A stretch of 64,000 bases of DNA from Streptomyces xanthochromogenes (GTDB lineage Bacteria; Actinomycetota; Actinomycetes; Streptomycetales; Streptomycetaceae): the NCBI RefSeq assembly GCF_014650455.1, contig NZ_BMUZ01000003.1, positions 310,001-374,000 of the forward strand. The letters are read 5' to 3'. The number at the start of each line of letters is the position of its first letter. Within the stretch, counting starts at the first letter, position 1. A model generated the notes under the pieces. The model did no database searches. It was not told where the DNA came from and saw nothing but the letters and a program-made list of their open reading frames with translations. Both the position numbers and the translations under genes were made by a program. Below, piece after piece: positions 54,351-62,962 of the stretch.

Positions 54351-55016
54351 GGATACATCGCTCCCAGGTCTTCGGTGTCAGGTCGCCGAAGCGCGATTGC
54401 TTCTGCGAACCACTGCGCTGGAACTCATACCCACTTATTCCGATTCATCTCCGGGTCCGTTCGTGCCGGGGGCGGGCGGACCACAGGGCCGCGTGGCGTC
54501 CGAAAGGCAGACGTCCCCGGCGCTCGCGCGTATCCCGGGCGCAAGGTTCCAGGTCAGGTGCGGCGGGCGGACCACACGATGCGCTCGGCGCGGTCTCCGT
54601 CAGCGACCGCGCCGGGTCCAGCACGCCCCGGACACCTATCGGGCGCATGGCCCGCCACGCAAGGAACCACCCCTGCGGAGGCAGCGCTTCCGGTCGGCGT
54701 CCCGGAAGAGAACCGTTCAGGACCGGACGCAGTTCCCCTCCCCCAGGGTGCCTGCCTGATGGGTAGGCGACGAACCGGGTCGGGAACTCGTCGGCCACCG
54801 CCAACAGGCCCCGCATACGCATGAGTTGAGCTCGCTTCTGTCGTCGGGTCGAAGCGCGAACCACCTTGGCAGGCGTTCGCCGCATGAAGAGGGGGGACGT
54901 TCGGCCGCGGGCGGCGGTTTCCGAGGCCGGGCTCGGGGTGGAGACGCGCAGGGCCCCGCACGGAACCGGGTAGGCCGGGGTTCACGTGCGGAGCCGCGCT
55001 CACTCGGTGGGGATCG
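54351..55016. other. Gene-free region between ferritin-like and pore-former genes
   Basis: About 670 bp. A minus-strand frame (54445-54885, with GLLAVADEFPTRFVAYPSGR) is open but shows no known family and no ribosome site, so it is not called as a gene. The ferritin-like promoter should lie in 54351-54440, where the sequence is AT-richer. Confidence 0.4.
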
Positions 55017-56306
55017 TCAGACTGCGGTCAGCGTGTACGTGCCGGTGCCGTCCTGCCTGCCGCTGGAGTACTGACGGATCAACTCACCGTCCGCGTACCG
55101 GTCGTGGCCCATCATGGAGCCGGTGTACTTGTTCTGCAGACCGATCTTCGTGCTGCCGGGCACGTCGCGGTAGATGTAGAACCGCTGGAGGTCGTCCTCC
55201 CCGCAGGTGGCCGTCGTCAGGTAGGCCTGCTCCAGGTTGGCGATGTCAGCCGGGATCGTCGCACAACCGCCGTTGCCCCAGTTCCACAGCGACGCTTCGA
55301 TGACTCCGTTGTTCTCCGTCACATTGCACAGCCGCCAGTTGTCGAGGTGGGCGCTGAAGAAGTTCGATTCGCGCAGGCGGATGCCATCGTTGGCCAGGAG
55401 CGGTGCGCTCCAGTTCAACGGCTTGCCGGGAACGTCGATCCGGTAGACGGCGGATTGGCAGTTCAGGGCGGCGGCCCGCATGGCGGGCTTGGCCGCCTGG
55501 GCGGCCTTCATGCTCTGGACGGCCTTGGCCGCCGCGGCCGCGCTGTCGGCGTCGCGCTTGGCCTGGTCGGCCTTGGCCGAGGGGACGGGACCTGCCGGGT
55601 GCTTCGCTGCGGCGGCGGGGGATCCGCAGTCCAGCAGGCCCTGGGCCTTGGCCATGATGCTGTTGGCGGGGACCTTGTCCTCGCAGCGCACCGCGCCTTC
55701 TTCGAGCGTGGTGAAGGTGGTGTAGCTGCCGGTGTCGGGGCCCTCGGTCCACTTGAGGCCGCCCGCATTCGAGCGGTTGCAGTTGAGGCTGCCGTAGGTG
55801 CCGGTGACCTTCTTCGTCCCCTCGTACAGGCCGTAGTAGCCGGGCTGGAAGAAGTTCCACGAGATCGTCTTGTTGGTGCTGGACGTCTGGGTGTAGTTGA
55901 CCTGGACATTCAGGCCCAGGCTTGCACCGACAGAGCCGAGGGTCTCGACGGCGAAGCTGCCCTGCACGGTGCCGTTGAGGCCGACGGAGACGGAGATGGT
56001 CTCCGTGGTGTTCGTGCTGACGCTCTGGTTGCCGGTCGAGCCCTGGGTGACGTACCAGCCCTTGAAGTGCGTGATGGTGGGGGTGACTTCGGCGGTCTTG
56101 ATGATCGGGTGGCGGGTACCGAGATCGGCGGAGGTGCAGGCGTCGCCGGCCTTCGGCTGGCCCGCGGTTGTGGCGGGTTGCAGATGCCCTGCCGCGGCGG
56201 CGGGGCCGGCCACGGCAGTTATGGCGGCAAGCGTCGATGCGGCGGTCGCGGTGAGGGCGACCAGCCCTCTGGCCCAGCGGCCGGAAGATCTCAAGTGGCT
56301 CATCAT
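55017..56306 (-). CDS. Secreted predicted beta-pore-forming (aerolysin-like) protein with lectin-like tail
   Basis: A 429-residue exported protein with a Sec signal at about 1-40 (LVALTATAASTLAAITAVAG). Residues about 75-160 alternate Ser/Thr and hydrophobic residues in strand patterns (NQSVSTNTTETISVSVGL, VNYTQTSSTNKTISWNFF), the look of the ETX/MTX2-type aerolysin pore-forming module. An Ala/Lys-rich helical linker (about 225-280) follows. The C-terminal 145 residues (SAVYRIDVPGKPLNWSAPLL, GLQNKYTGSMMGHDRYADGE) look like a beta-trefoil/lectin-type domain that could bind sugars. It is divergent from the secreted nuclease gene. A pore-forming role is inference; it may also be a plain secreted lectin. 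Confidence 0.6.
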   Translation of the reverse strand: MMSHLRSSGRWARGLVALTATAASTLAAITAVAGPAAAAGHLQPATTAGQPKAGDACTSADLGTRHPIIKTAEVTPTITHFKGWYVTQGSTGNQSVSTNTTETISVSVGLNGTVQGSFAVETLGSVGASLGLNVQVNYTQTSSTNKTISWNFFQPGYYGLYEGTKKVTGTYGSLNCNRSNAGGLKWTEGPDTGSYTTFTTLEEGAVRCEDKVPANSIMAKAQGLLDCGSPAAAAKHPAGPVPSAKADQAKRDADSAAAAAKAVQSMKAAQAAKPAMRAAALNCQSAVYRIDVPGKPLNWSAPLLANDGIRLRESNFFSAHLDNWRLCNVTENNGVIEASLWNWGNGGCATIPADIANLEQAYLTTATCGEDDLQRFYIYRDVPGSTKIGLQNKYTGSMMGHDRYADGELIRQYSSGRQDGTGTYTLTAV

Positions 56307-56935
56307 GCCCTTTCCCTGGCCGGGCGTCATGTCGACCCCAAGCCGGAGCTCTGCCAGTTGTGTGGTGGTGACTGGTGGTCGATCAGTGCGAATTTAGCGT
56401 CGGCGGCGATGCGGTGACGATGACGGAATCAGCCGGTCCGAGGCGAAATGCATGTCCCTTGATGGGCTGTAGGGATGCCTTGACGTGCCCGTGATTCATC
56501 AGGATTTCATCCGCGGGACTAAGATCCCCCTTCGGCGCCGCGGATATTGACGGTTTCGGTCGTGATTCTGCTGCTGTCACCTCGACGACCAGGGACCGCG
56601 GGACCGGCCTCTCATTCATCCGTCGATGCAGCCGACTGCCACCATGCCGTCACGACATTCGGTCAACTTGCCCATTCTGAAACCGATGACCTCCGGCAGC
56701 CGGGGCGCCTTGAATATTTGCGCGTCGGCGTGAACGACCCTATGAACGTTTGGGCACAGCCAAAGTCGGGTCAGCAGAAGGGGATTCAGCGAATCGAGCC
56801 GGACGGCGTCGGGCGAAGAGCCCGAAGCGGGAACGGCGGTCCCAGCGCTCGACCCGGCAGCGTCCGCACGAGCCCCGAGCGCATCCAGCGCAGGCACGAA
56901 ACCGCGCCAATCGGAAGCACAAGGAGAAAACGAAC
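56307..56935. other. Divergent promoter region, pore-former and nuclease
   Basis: About 630 bp of non-coding sequence between divergent genes, with AT-rich pockets near 56440-56560 and 56690-56755. It is long enough for two promoters and regulators' sites. No clear dyad larger than 8 bp was seen. Confidence 0.4.
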
Positions 56936-58234
56936 ATGCCCTTGCGGCGTTTACATCGCCACCACGAACACGTCGGACGACTACTGGCGACGATAGCCTC
57001 ACTGGCCCTCACCGCCGCCCTGCTGGCCTTGGGAACCTCCTCGGCCGCCGCTGCCCGGACCACGGCCCGGCCCGCCCCCCAGGGCCACGGCACCTGCACG
57101 GCCGTCCCCTCCGGCAGCGAGGCTCCCAAGGGCGCGGCGTGGGCCTGCTACGAGGCCAAGCCCGGGGCGGCTGCCCCCGCCCCCGCCACCGCACATGCTC
57201 TCGCCCCCGCTCCCCTCGACGACCCACCGGACCCGGAAAGCCCGGAAGCCCTGTGCGGCAAAGAGCCCCCCGAAAACTCCACCCGCCTCGTCTACTGCAT
57301 TGAAAGAGAATTGAGGTGGACCTACTACGGCCCCGACCAGAAGGAGGAGATCGGCTCCGCCAAGGGCAGGCTCTACATCTACTCCAAACTCAAGGCCGTG
57401 CCGCATTCCAACTGGAAAGAGAGCGTGATCGTCACCCTGGACAGCAAGACGGACAACATTCCCGCCGTGGAACTGGCATTGCAGACCATCTGCACCGGAC
57501 AGTGCTCTGCGTCGGCACCCCTCGTGGCGAAGCTGTCGAAAGTCGATGAACACGTCGGCGGAACCATCGACTACAACTCTCCGGTCGGCCCGGACGCCGA
57601 AGCGCTCGTCCAGATCCAATACCACGTGGTCATGAACCTCCAGGTCCCCGGGGAGGTCCTGCCGCCCAAGAACACCGACTGGGTCGGCCCCCAGATACGC
57701 TGTGACGGCAAGACCGGCGAATGGACGGGCTGCGTCATCCCGGAGCACATGGCCAATGTGACCGTCCGCAGGTCCCTCTACCGGGCCGCCGCCATCACCT
57801 ACGAGTGGGCACAGAAAAACCTGACCACCCTCAGCATGGGCACCAAAAGCAAACCACTGCACTACAAGAAAATGACCGAAGAGGAAAAGAATCGCAGCAG
57901 AGACCTCACCTGCAATCGGGCGCCGGACAAATTCGTCAAAGACCCTTCGGTGCCGGACGACTCCTGTGACGAGTTCCCCTTCGCCGCGACTCAGGAGGGC
58001 GGCAAGGCGGGCACCATGTGCGTGGACATCCTCCCCCAACAAGTGGGCGACGTATGGGACGTGAGCAACGTCAAGGTCCTGCGCAACGGCAATGTCAAAG
58101 CAAACGCGCCCTGTGTACGCGGCCACGTCACCAACAAGGACAACGTGGATGCGGGCAGTAAGGAATTCGGCGCGGCGGTGCGGTCCGACCGCATCCTCGA
58201 CGGCGAGCCCTTCCAGGTGATCATCGCCCCGTAG
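56936..58234 (+). CDS. Secreted protein with C-terminal NucA/NucB-type nuclease domain
   Basis: A 432-residue exported protein starting at ATG 56936, nine bases after AAGGAG. The N-terminal signal is HHEHVGRLLATIASLALTAA ending near residue 40. Residues about 80-310 form a domain I do not recognise (LRWTYYGPDQKEEIGSAKGR, VALQ-type beta pattern, four Cys). Residues about 320-432 match the NucA/NucB DNase domain: LTCNRAPDKFVKDPSVPDDS, CDEFPFAATQEGG with the acidic metal ligand, and VRGHVTNKDNVDAGSKEFGA. The C-terminal domain should cut DNA. It is divergent from the pore-former gene and ends at a hairpin. Confidence 0.75.
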   Translation: MPLRRLHRHHEHVGRLLATIASLALTAALLALGTSSAAAARTTARPAPQGHGTCTAVPSGSEAPKGAAWACYEAKPGAAAPAPATAHALAPAPLDDPPDPESPEALCGKEPPENSTRLVYCIERELRWTYYGPDQKEEIGSAKGRLYIYSKLKAVPHSNWKESVIVTLDSKTDNIPAVELALQTICTGQCSASAPLVAKLSKVDEHVGGTIDYNSPVGPDAEALVQIQYHVVMNLQVPGEVLPPKNTDWVGPQIRCDGKTGEWTGCVIPEHMANVTVRRSLYRAAAITYEWAQKNLTTLSMGTKSKPLHYKKMTEEEKNRSRDLTCNRAPDKFVKDPSVPDDSCDEFPFAATQEGGKAGTMCVDILPQQVGDVWDVSNVKVLRNGNVKANAPCVRGHVTNKDNVDAGSKEFGAAVRSDRILDGEPFQVIIAP

Positions 58235-58240
58235 GCGGCG

Positions 58241-58274
58241 GGTCTGCCGCGCCGGGTGCCCGGGGCGGCAGACC
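58241..58274 (+). terminator. Hairpin terminator after the nuclease gene
   Basis: GGTCTGCCGC (58241-58250) pairs with GCGGCAGACC (58265-58274), with inner pairs CCGG/CCGG; the stem starts seven bases after the stop codon. Confidence 0.75.
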
Positions 58275-58365
58275 AGGGGCCGGTCGTAGTCACTGAGACC
58301 CCCGCGTGCCACCTGCCCGAGAGCGAGTTCACCGCTCGGTTCGTCACCGACCCGCCACGCAGCCC

Positions 58366-59403
58366 CTAGTCACCCCCATCGCCCCCGCTGTCTCCCCCAC
58401 CTCCATCGCCTCCGTCTCCTCCGTCCGAACCCCAGCCGTCCGAACCTCCCGGTTCGTTGTCGTCGCCGCTGTGGCCCAGGTTGCTGAACCACGGGCGGTC
58501 CCAGCCCTCGTCGGTGGCGACCGGCTCGCCGCCGGATCGGGCTTGCCGGCCCGGCAGCCGGAAGCGAGCCGCGCCGGTGGTGTCGCCTACGGCGAAGGAC
58601 ACCGCGAACGCCTGGGCCATGACCGCGTCCAGCGGGTCCTGGCTTTCGTAGTGCACAGGTGCCAGAGGCACGAGCACCGCGTCGGGATCGCGGTGCGGGC
58701 GTCGCGGCGGCCGCTGTATGCGGGCGACTCTGCGCTCGCCGCGCAGCAACCAGGAGCTCTCGTGGTCCGCCCGTCGCAACTCCCAGACCTCCCTTGGGAG
58801 TCGGGCCTGCACGTAGCTCTTGGACTTGCGCAGCTTCGTCCTCAGGACCAGGGCAGCGGGTACGTCCCCGACGGTCATCCGCAGTCCCGGCCCCTGGTCG
58901 GCCGTGGCGCCGAGGAATCCGTGCGGCGCCCGTATCCGTACGACGGGAGCGCTCGGCCCCCACACGTCCACGCGCACCAGCCGGCGGTCCACCGCCACGG
59001 CCACCGGTCCCGCGGGCCCCTGTGCGCATCTCCGGGCCATCCACAGCGGCACTCCCTCCGCCCGCGCCCGCTCCGTCAGGGCGTTCATCTGCGCCGGTCC
59101 ACCACACTGCCGCACCGCCAACTCCCCCAGTGCCTGGGCGAAGTCGGCCGCCTGGCGCACCTTGACGAGGGCCGTGGTGCCGGTCACGCGGGTGACCGGG
59201 ACGACTCCGCTGCCCGCTGCCAGCCGCTCCAGTGGGCGTTCCGCTCCGCCACCGCCGAGCCAGTGGCCGCGGTGGTACGCCTCCGCCATGGCCGGGAGGT
59301 TCAGCTCGCTCAGCGGTGTGATTCTGCCGCCGCGACGCAGTTCGTCGTCCGTCAGCTCGACGGTCCGCGCGAGCGGATTCCACGACCGTTCCGTGTAGAG
59401 CAC
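58366..59403 (-). CDS. Hypothetical protein with Gly/Asp-rich tail
   Basis: A 345-residue protein starting at GTG 59403. No family is recognised. Residues 1-300 have even, soluble composition (ERLAAGSGVVPVTRVTGTTA, VRIRAPHGFLGATADQGPG). The last ~40 residues are almost only Gly, Asp and Ser (SDGGDGGDGGGGDSGGDGGD), a flexible acidic tail that could bind cations. There is no signal peptide. It lies between the nuclease and a methyltransferase, without evidence of co-transcription. Confidence 0.6.
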   Translation of the reverse strand: MLYTERSWNPLARTVELTDDELRRGGRITPLSELNLPAMAEAYHRGHWLGGGGAERPLERLAAGSGVVPVTRVTGTTALVKVRQAADFAQALGELAVRQCGGPAQMNALTERARAEGVPLWMARRCAQGPAGPVAVAVDRRLVRVDVWGPSAPVVRIRAPHGFLGATADQGPGLRMTVGDVPAALVLRTKLRKSKSYVQARLPREVWELRRADHESSWLLRGERRVARIQRPPRRPHRDPDAVLVPLAPVHYESQDPLDAVMAQAFAVSFAVGDTTGAARFRLPGRQARSGGEPVATDEGWDRPWFSNLGHSGDDNEPGGSDGWGSDGGDGGDGGGGDSGGDGGD

Positions 59404-59771
59404 TTTGGCCCGATCCCCCTAGTCCGTGCAGTACAGCGACCGATCCTACGAGCCACGGGACGCGTTGGATCACCGCTCGGTTTCCGAGTACCGGTGTCGA
59501 TGACCTTCCCGGTATCGCCGCTTCGGCGTCAGCATGGCGAGGACGAACAGCTCATGTCCGTCACCCGCACGCGGCACGGCTGCACTGCCCGGCAGAAGGC
59601 CGCGTCGTCATTCGGCGCAGGGGGCTGGCCCGGTCCGCCCGTCACGGCCCGGCACACCCCGTTCGGCGGACCCTGCTCGAACGTCCGGTGAAAGTATCGG
59701 GCGGGTGCTTGTCCGGCATGCGTGCGCGCGGTACACCGATCTTGACATTGCGTACTGCCCTGGGAGCCGCC
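59404..59771. other. Divergent gene-free region
   Basis: About 370 bp between divergent genes. It should hold the promoters of both. I see no gene, strong dyad or repeat in it. Confidence 0.4.
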
Positions 59772-60542
59772 ATGAGCGTGACGAGCAAGTACCGGGACTC
59801 GTGGGAGGGTTTCTGGCGCGAAGCGCCGGACGAGACGGGCGCGGTCCTCTGGGACGCGGACCCGGCCCTCACCGTCGCTCCCCACCTCACCCGCTTCGCC
59901 GCCCGCATCGACCGGCCCGAGCTGCCCCTGGTGGACCTCGGCTGCGGCAACGGCACCCAGACCCGCTACCTCGCGGCCCACTATCCCGACGTCATCGGGG
60001 TCGACCTCTCGCACACCGCCGTGGAGCGCGCCCGCAGCCAGGACACGGACGGTACGGCCCGCTTCGAGCAACTGGACGCCACCGACACGCGAGCCGTCCA
60101 CGATCTGCACGCCCGGCTCGGTGATGCCAACGTGTACGTACGCGGCGTCCTGCACCAGTGCGACCCGGCCGACCGCCAGCCGGTCGCCGACGCCGTGGCA
60201 ACGCTCCTCGGTGCGCGGGGCCGGGCATTCGTGGTGGAACTCGCCGAGGGCGCCAAGCGCGTACTGACCGACCTGGCCCGGCATCCACAGGGGCCGCCGC
60301 CCAAACTCCGCCCCGTCTTCGCGCACGGCATCGCGCCGGGCGAGGTCTCCGACACCGGCCTGGTGGAGCTGCTCAGCAACGCCGGCCTGGACGTGCTCGC
60401 CGAGGGCGCCCTCCCACTCGTCACCACGGAGCACACCGCCGAAGGGCTGCGCATCGAAGTGCCCTCACGGTGGTTCGTCCTGGCTTCTGCCGACGCCCGA
60501 GCGCCCGAGCGCCCGAACGGAGCCTGCCTTCCTGAGAGTTGA
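59772..60542 (+). CDS. Class I SAM-dependent methyltransferase
   Basis: A 256-residue protein starting at ATG 59772, five bases after GGGAG. Motif I is LVDLGCGNGTQTRYLAAHYP, followed by VIGVDLSHTAVERARSQDTD and LDATDTRAVHDLHARLGDAN, and LGARGRAFVVELAEGAKRVL, the order of a class I methyltransferase. The N terminus (KYRDSWEGFWREAPDETGAV) is a short lid. Substrate unknown. Confidence 0.9.
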   Translation: MSVTSKYRDSWEGFWREAPDETGAVLWDADPALTVAPHLTRFAARIDRPELPLVDLGCGNGTQTRYLAAHYPDVIGVDLSHTAVERARSQDTDGTARFEQLDATDTRAVHDLHARLGDANVYVRGVLHQCDPADRQPVADAVATLLGARGRAFVVELAEGAKRVLTDLARHPQGPPPKLRPVFAHGIAPGEVSDTGLVELLSNAGLDVLAEGALPLVTTEHTAEGLRIEVPSRWFVLASADARAPERPNGACLPES

Positions 60543-60623
60543 CCGCAGAAAAGGTAGCGGCGCGTATCCCTGCGATCCCGGGAGCTCCACCTCCGTCATC
60601 TTCCGACGCGAGGGGTCTGCCTG

Positions 60624-60695
60624 GAGAGCGAGTTCAGCGCGCTCGACCATCGGCCTCTCCGCTCCGTCACAGCACCTGTGACTGAATTCGCTCTC
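60624..60695. repeat. Nested inverted repeats upstream of a small secreted gene
   Basis: GAGAGCGAGTTCAG (60624-60637) matches CTGAATTCGCTCTC (60682-60695) in inverted form with one mismatch. Inside lies GTCACAG-CAC-CTGTGAC (60666-60682), a perfect 7-bp hairpin. The structure is upstream of the gene at 60802. Confidence 0.6.
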
Positions 60696-60801
60696 ACCGA
60701 CACATCGTTGAACATGCAAGAGTGCGCGCCACTGGTCACGCTCGATCAACGGGTCGACCCAAGACGCGGCCGGTCTCGTACCCCACCCGAAAGGCTGCCG
60801 C

Positions 60802-61161
60802 ATGTTCATCCCGAAGGCGAAGATCCGTAGCGCCATGGCCGCCGCCACCCTGGCCGCGGCCCTGGCCGGTCTGGGGGCGGGGACGGCGGACGCGGCCGGC
60901 TGGCCTCCGCTGCAGGAGGGCGCCTTTCTCTATACGGGCACGCACGGCACCGGCACGGTGTCGACGGTCGACCTCACCGACCTCGGCACGTGTCACACGC
61001 TGTCGGAGCCCTCCCGCTCCGTACAGGTCGTCAACGGCTCCGCGTCCCTGCTGCTGTACTCCGGGGCCCACTGCACCGGCACCTACCCGTGGGCCAGCGG
61101 ATCCCTCGCACAGTCCGACCTCCCGTGGGCCATGCTCAGCTATCGCGTGATTCCGGCGTAA
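60802..61161 (+). CDS. Small secreted beta-type protein
   Basis: A 119-residue protein with a Sec signal at 1-32 (SAMAAATLAAALAGLGAG ... ADAA). The mature part has the pattern GAFLYTGTHGTGTVSTVDLT, then a Cys pair and SLLLYSGAHCTGTYPWASGS, reminiscent of the I36 inhibitor / beta-gamma-crystallin-like small proteins of streptomycetes. It may be a protease inhibitor. It converges on the papain inhibitor gene and lies behind a nested inverted repeat. Confidence 0.65.
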   Translation: MFIPKAKIRSAMAAATLAAALAGLGAGTADAAGWPPLQEGAFLYTGTHGTGTVSTVDLTDLGTCHTLSEPSRSVQVVNGSASLLLYSGAHCTGTYPWASGSLAQSDLPWAMLSYRVIPA

Positions 61162-61251
61162 CGGGCGTCGCATCCGGCGTGCGAGGTGCGCGTACAGCAG
61201 GGCCGGCACGCCCGGCGGCCCCGGCGGGGATCAACAGGGTTGAGCAAAGGG

Positions 61252-61662
61252 CTACTTGACGAACTTCCAGGTGATCCCGTTGATCACACCGACGTCCAGC
61301 GGCGCGAACTTGCGGAACGCGGTCTGGCTGAGGTCGATGTGGGTCGAGTCGCAGGACAGGCACTTGTCCCGGACCGGAATCCTGATCGTCTTGCCCTGGT
61401 AGGTCACCTGGACCGAAATACCCTTGCACAGTGGGTCGTTGTTCGGGTTCGCGGTGGTCCACCAGGCGGGCGACACGGCGACCAGGTCCTGATTCGACGC
61501 GTCGATGAGCGTGCCGCACGCTCCGTAACCCTTGTCGTTGTAGTACGTGGCCTTTCCCGACATCGGCTGGCCGATGGGTATGTCCGCGTGCGCCGTACCA
61601 CTGCCGAACGCGAGACCGACCACAGCGGCGGTCACGACTCCACTCCATCGCGCAAGTCTCAT
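61252..61662 (-). CDS. Papain inhibitor (SPI-type, double-psi barrel)
   Basis: A 136-residue secreted protein. After a signal peptide (about 1-27) the mature part reads SGKATYYNDKGYGACGTLID, with ASNQDLVAVSPAWWTTANPN, and VRDKCLSCDSTHIDLSQTAF and VINGITWKFV. This is the expansin/RlpA-like barrel of Streptomyces papain inhibitors, a family that blocks cysteine proteases and is a substrate of transglutaminase. Cys residues for two disulfides are in place. It is predicted to protect the mycelium or its enzymes outside the cell. Confidence 0.9.
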   Translation of the reverse strand: MRLARWSGVVTAAVVGLAFGSGTAHADIPIGQPMSGKATYYNDKGYGACGTLIDASNQDLVAVSPAWWTTANPNNDPLCKGISVQVTYQGKTIRIPVRDKCLSCDSTHIDLSQTAFRKFAPLDVGVINGITWKFVK

Positions 61663-62081
61663 GAGGTGATGCCTCGTTCCCGTTGCGGCGCCCCCTGCCT
61701 GAGAGCGCTCTCATGCGGCGGGAGCATGGTCGGCACGGCCAGGACCCTTCAAGGAGCCGACGTATCGGATGGCGTCAACACGCCGCCCCGCAAGCCGAGT
61801 TGACGATCACGAAGGCGGCCGTTGACGTCGTACGGGACACCTCCGACACAGCGGACCCGCAATCAACTCCTGGTTCCGGAAGAAGGCGCGATGCGCGCAC
61901 CCCCTCCCTACGGGAACGACGGGTGGGGGTGGTCACATCGAGCGGAGGCGACGGCCCTAGCCAGTTCAAGCCATCAGGCTCGCAGCGGGGTTCCGGCAGC
62001 GTTGGACACGGAGGTCTAGGGTGGAGTCAAGCGCCCCAGCCCCCGGCCGCCCGATTCTTACGGCCCGAGGCGGTGCAGATC
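61663..62081. other. Divergent gene-free region
   Basis: About 420 bp between divergent genes, the papain inhibitor and the sigma-like protein. Short open frames in it lack ribosome sites. It should hold both promoters; I see no strong dyad. Confidence 0.4.
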
Positions 62082-62597
62082 ATGAATCACATCCTCCCGA
62101 ACACGGTGCCCCTTCGGGAGCACAGCCGTTCCGCCCCCCGCAGGGGCGACCGGGGGCGGCGGACGACCACCGAGCTCGGCGCTCTGTACGACCGCCATGC
62201 TCACCCCCTGTACGAGCTCGCCCACCTTCTGTGTCAGGACGCCTCCACGGCGGACGACGTGTTCGTCGTCGCGATGAGCCGCCTTGGAAATCTCCCTGGC
62301 GCCGCAGAGGAGGACCCGCGCGCCCAGCGCAGGCATCTGGCCGCCGGACTGTGGCGGGCGGCATGCACTCCGCTCGCATCCGAGCCCCGCGCCGCCACGC
62401 GGCCACCAGCAGTGCTGCCCCTGCCGACACGCCCACCCGCACCCCGTGAGGCGCTCCTGGGCCTGACGCTGCTCGGCGGACACACGTATCAGGAAGCCGC
62501 GAACCTCATCGGCCTCACACCCGCTGTCGCGGCCCGGCAGCTCCGTGCGGCTCTCCTGATCGAGCGGACGGAACGAGGCGCTCCACCGGTCGCCTGA
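62082..62597 (+). CDS. Sigma-70 family-like protein (ECF-type, degenerate)
   Basis: A 171-residue protein starting MNHILPNTVPLREHSRSAPR. The N-terminal part has a weak sigma region-2-like helix (LYDRHAHPLYELAHLLCQDA with TADDVFVVAMSRLG), and the C-terminal part resembles region 4 (ALLGLTLLGGHTYQEAANLI, GLTPAVAARQLRAALL). The region 2 DNA- and core-binding motifs are poorly kept and a proline-rich link separates the two. It may be a sigma factor relic or a sigma-like regulator. Function uncertain. Confidence 0.6.
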   Translation: MNHILPNTVPLREHSRSAPRRGDRGRRTTTELGALYDRHAHPLYELAHLLCQDASTADDVFVVAMSRLGNLPGAAEEDPRAQRRHLAAGLWRAACTPLASEPRAATRPPAVLPLPTRPPAPREALLGLTLLGGHTYQEAANLIGLTPAVAARQLRAALLIERTERGAPPVA

Positions 62598-62962
62598 CGC
62601 CCTTCAGGCCGCCGGGCTCGGGGCCGCCCGTCTCTGATCAGCCGACCCGCCCCGCACGTCACACATCCGTCGGGCGACCGCGGACCACGAGCACTGAGCG
62701 GCGCCCTAGGCCCCTGAGAGCTGTGAACGCCGACGTGCGCAGCTACCCGGCGCTCATCGAATGCCTGAGCCCGCCGCAAGACCGGGCGTGCGTTGCAGAC
62801 AGCCCGAGTGGGGGCGCTCGCGTCGCGGAAGCCCGAGATCGGGCTGAGGGTGCCGCTCGGGGCCCGAGCGGGGTTGGGCATCGGGCGGTCGTCGCTGATC
62901 GAAGCGAGGTACCGGCGACCAGAACCATGGCGGCCGTCCTGTCCGGCGGCGACACTGGAGCC
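62598..62962. other. Gene-free region before the AraC gene
   Basis: About 365 bp. The plus-strand AraC frame stays open upstream for about 80 codons, but that part has poor coding character, so it is left out. It holds the AraC promoter. Confidence 0.4.

Noticed and set aside
54445..54885. A minus-strand open frame of 146 codons
   Set aside because: No ribosome site, no family and poor codon pattern; it overlaps a likely promoter region.
55017..61662. A biosynthetic gene cluster for an antibiotic
   Set aside because: No polyketide synthase, peptide synthetase or RiPP-type enzyme is present; the genes are for secreted proteins.
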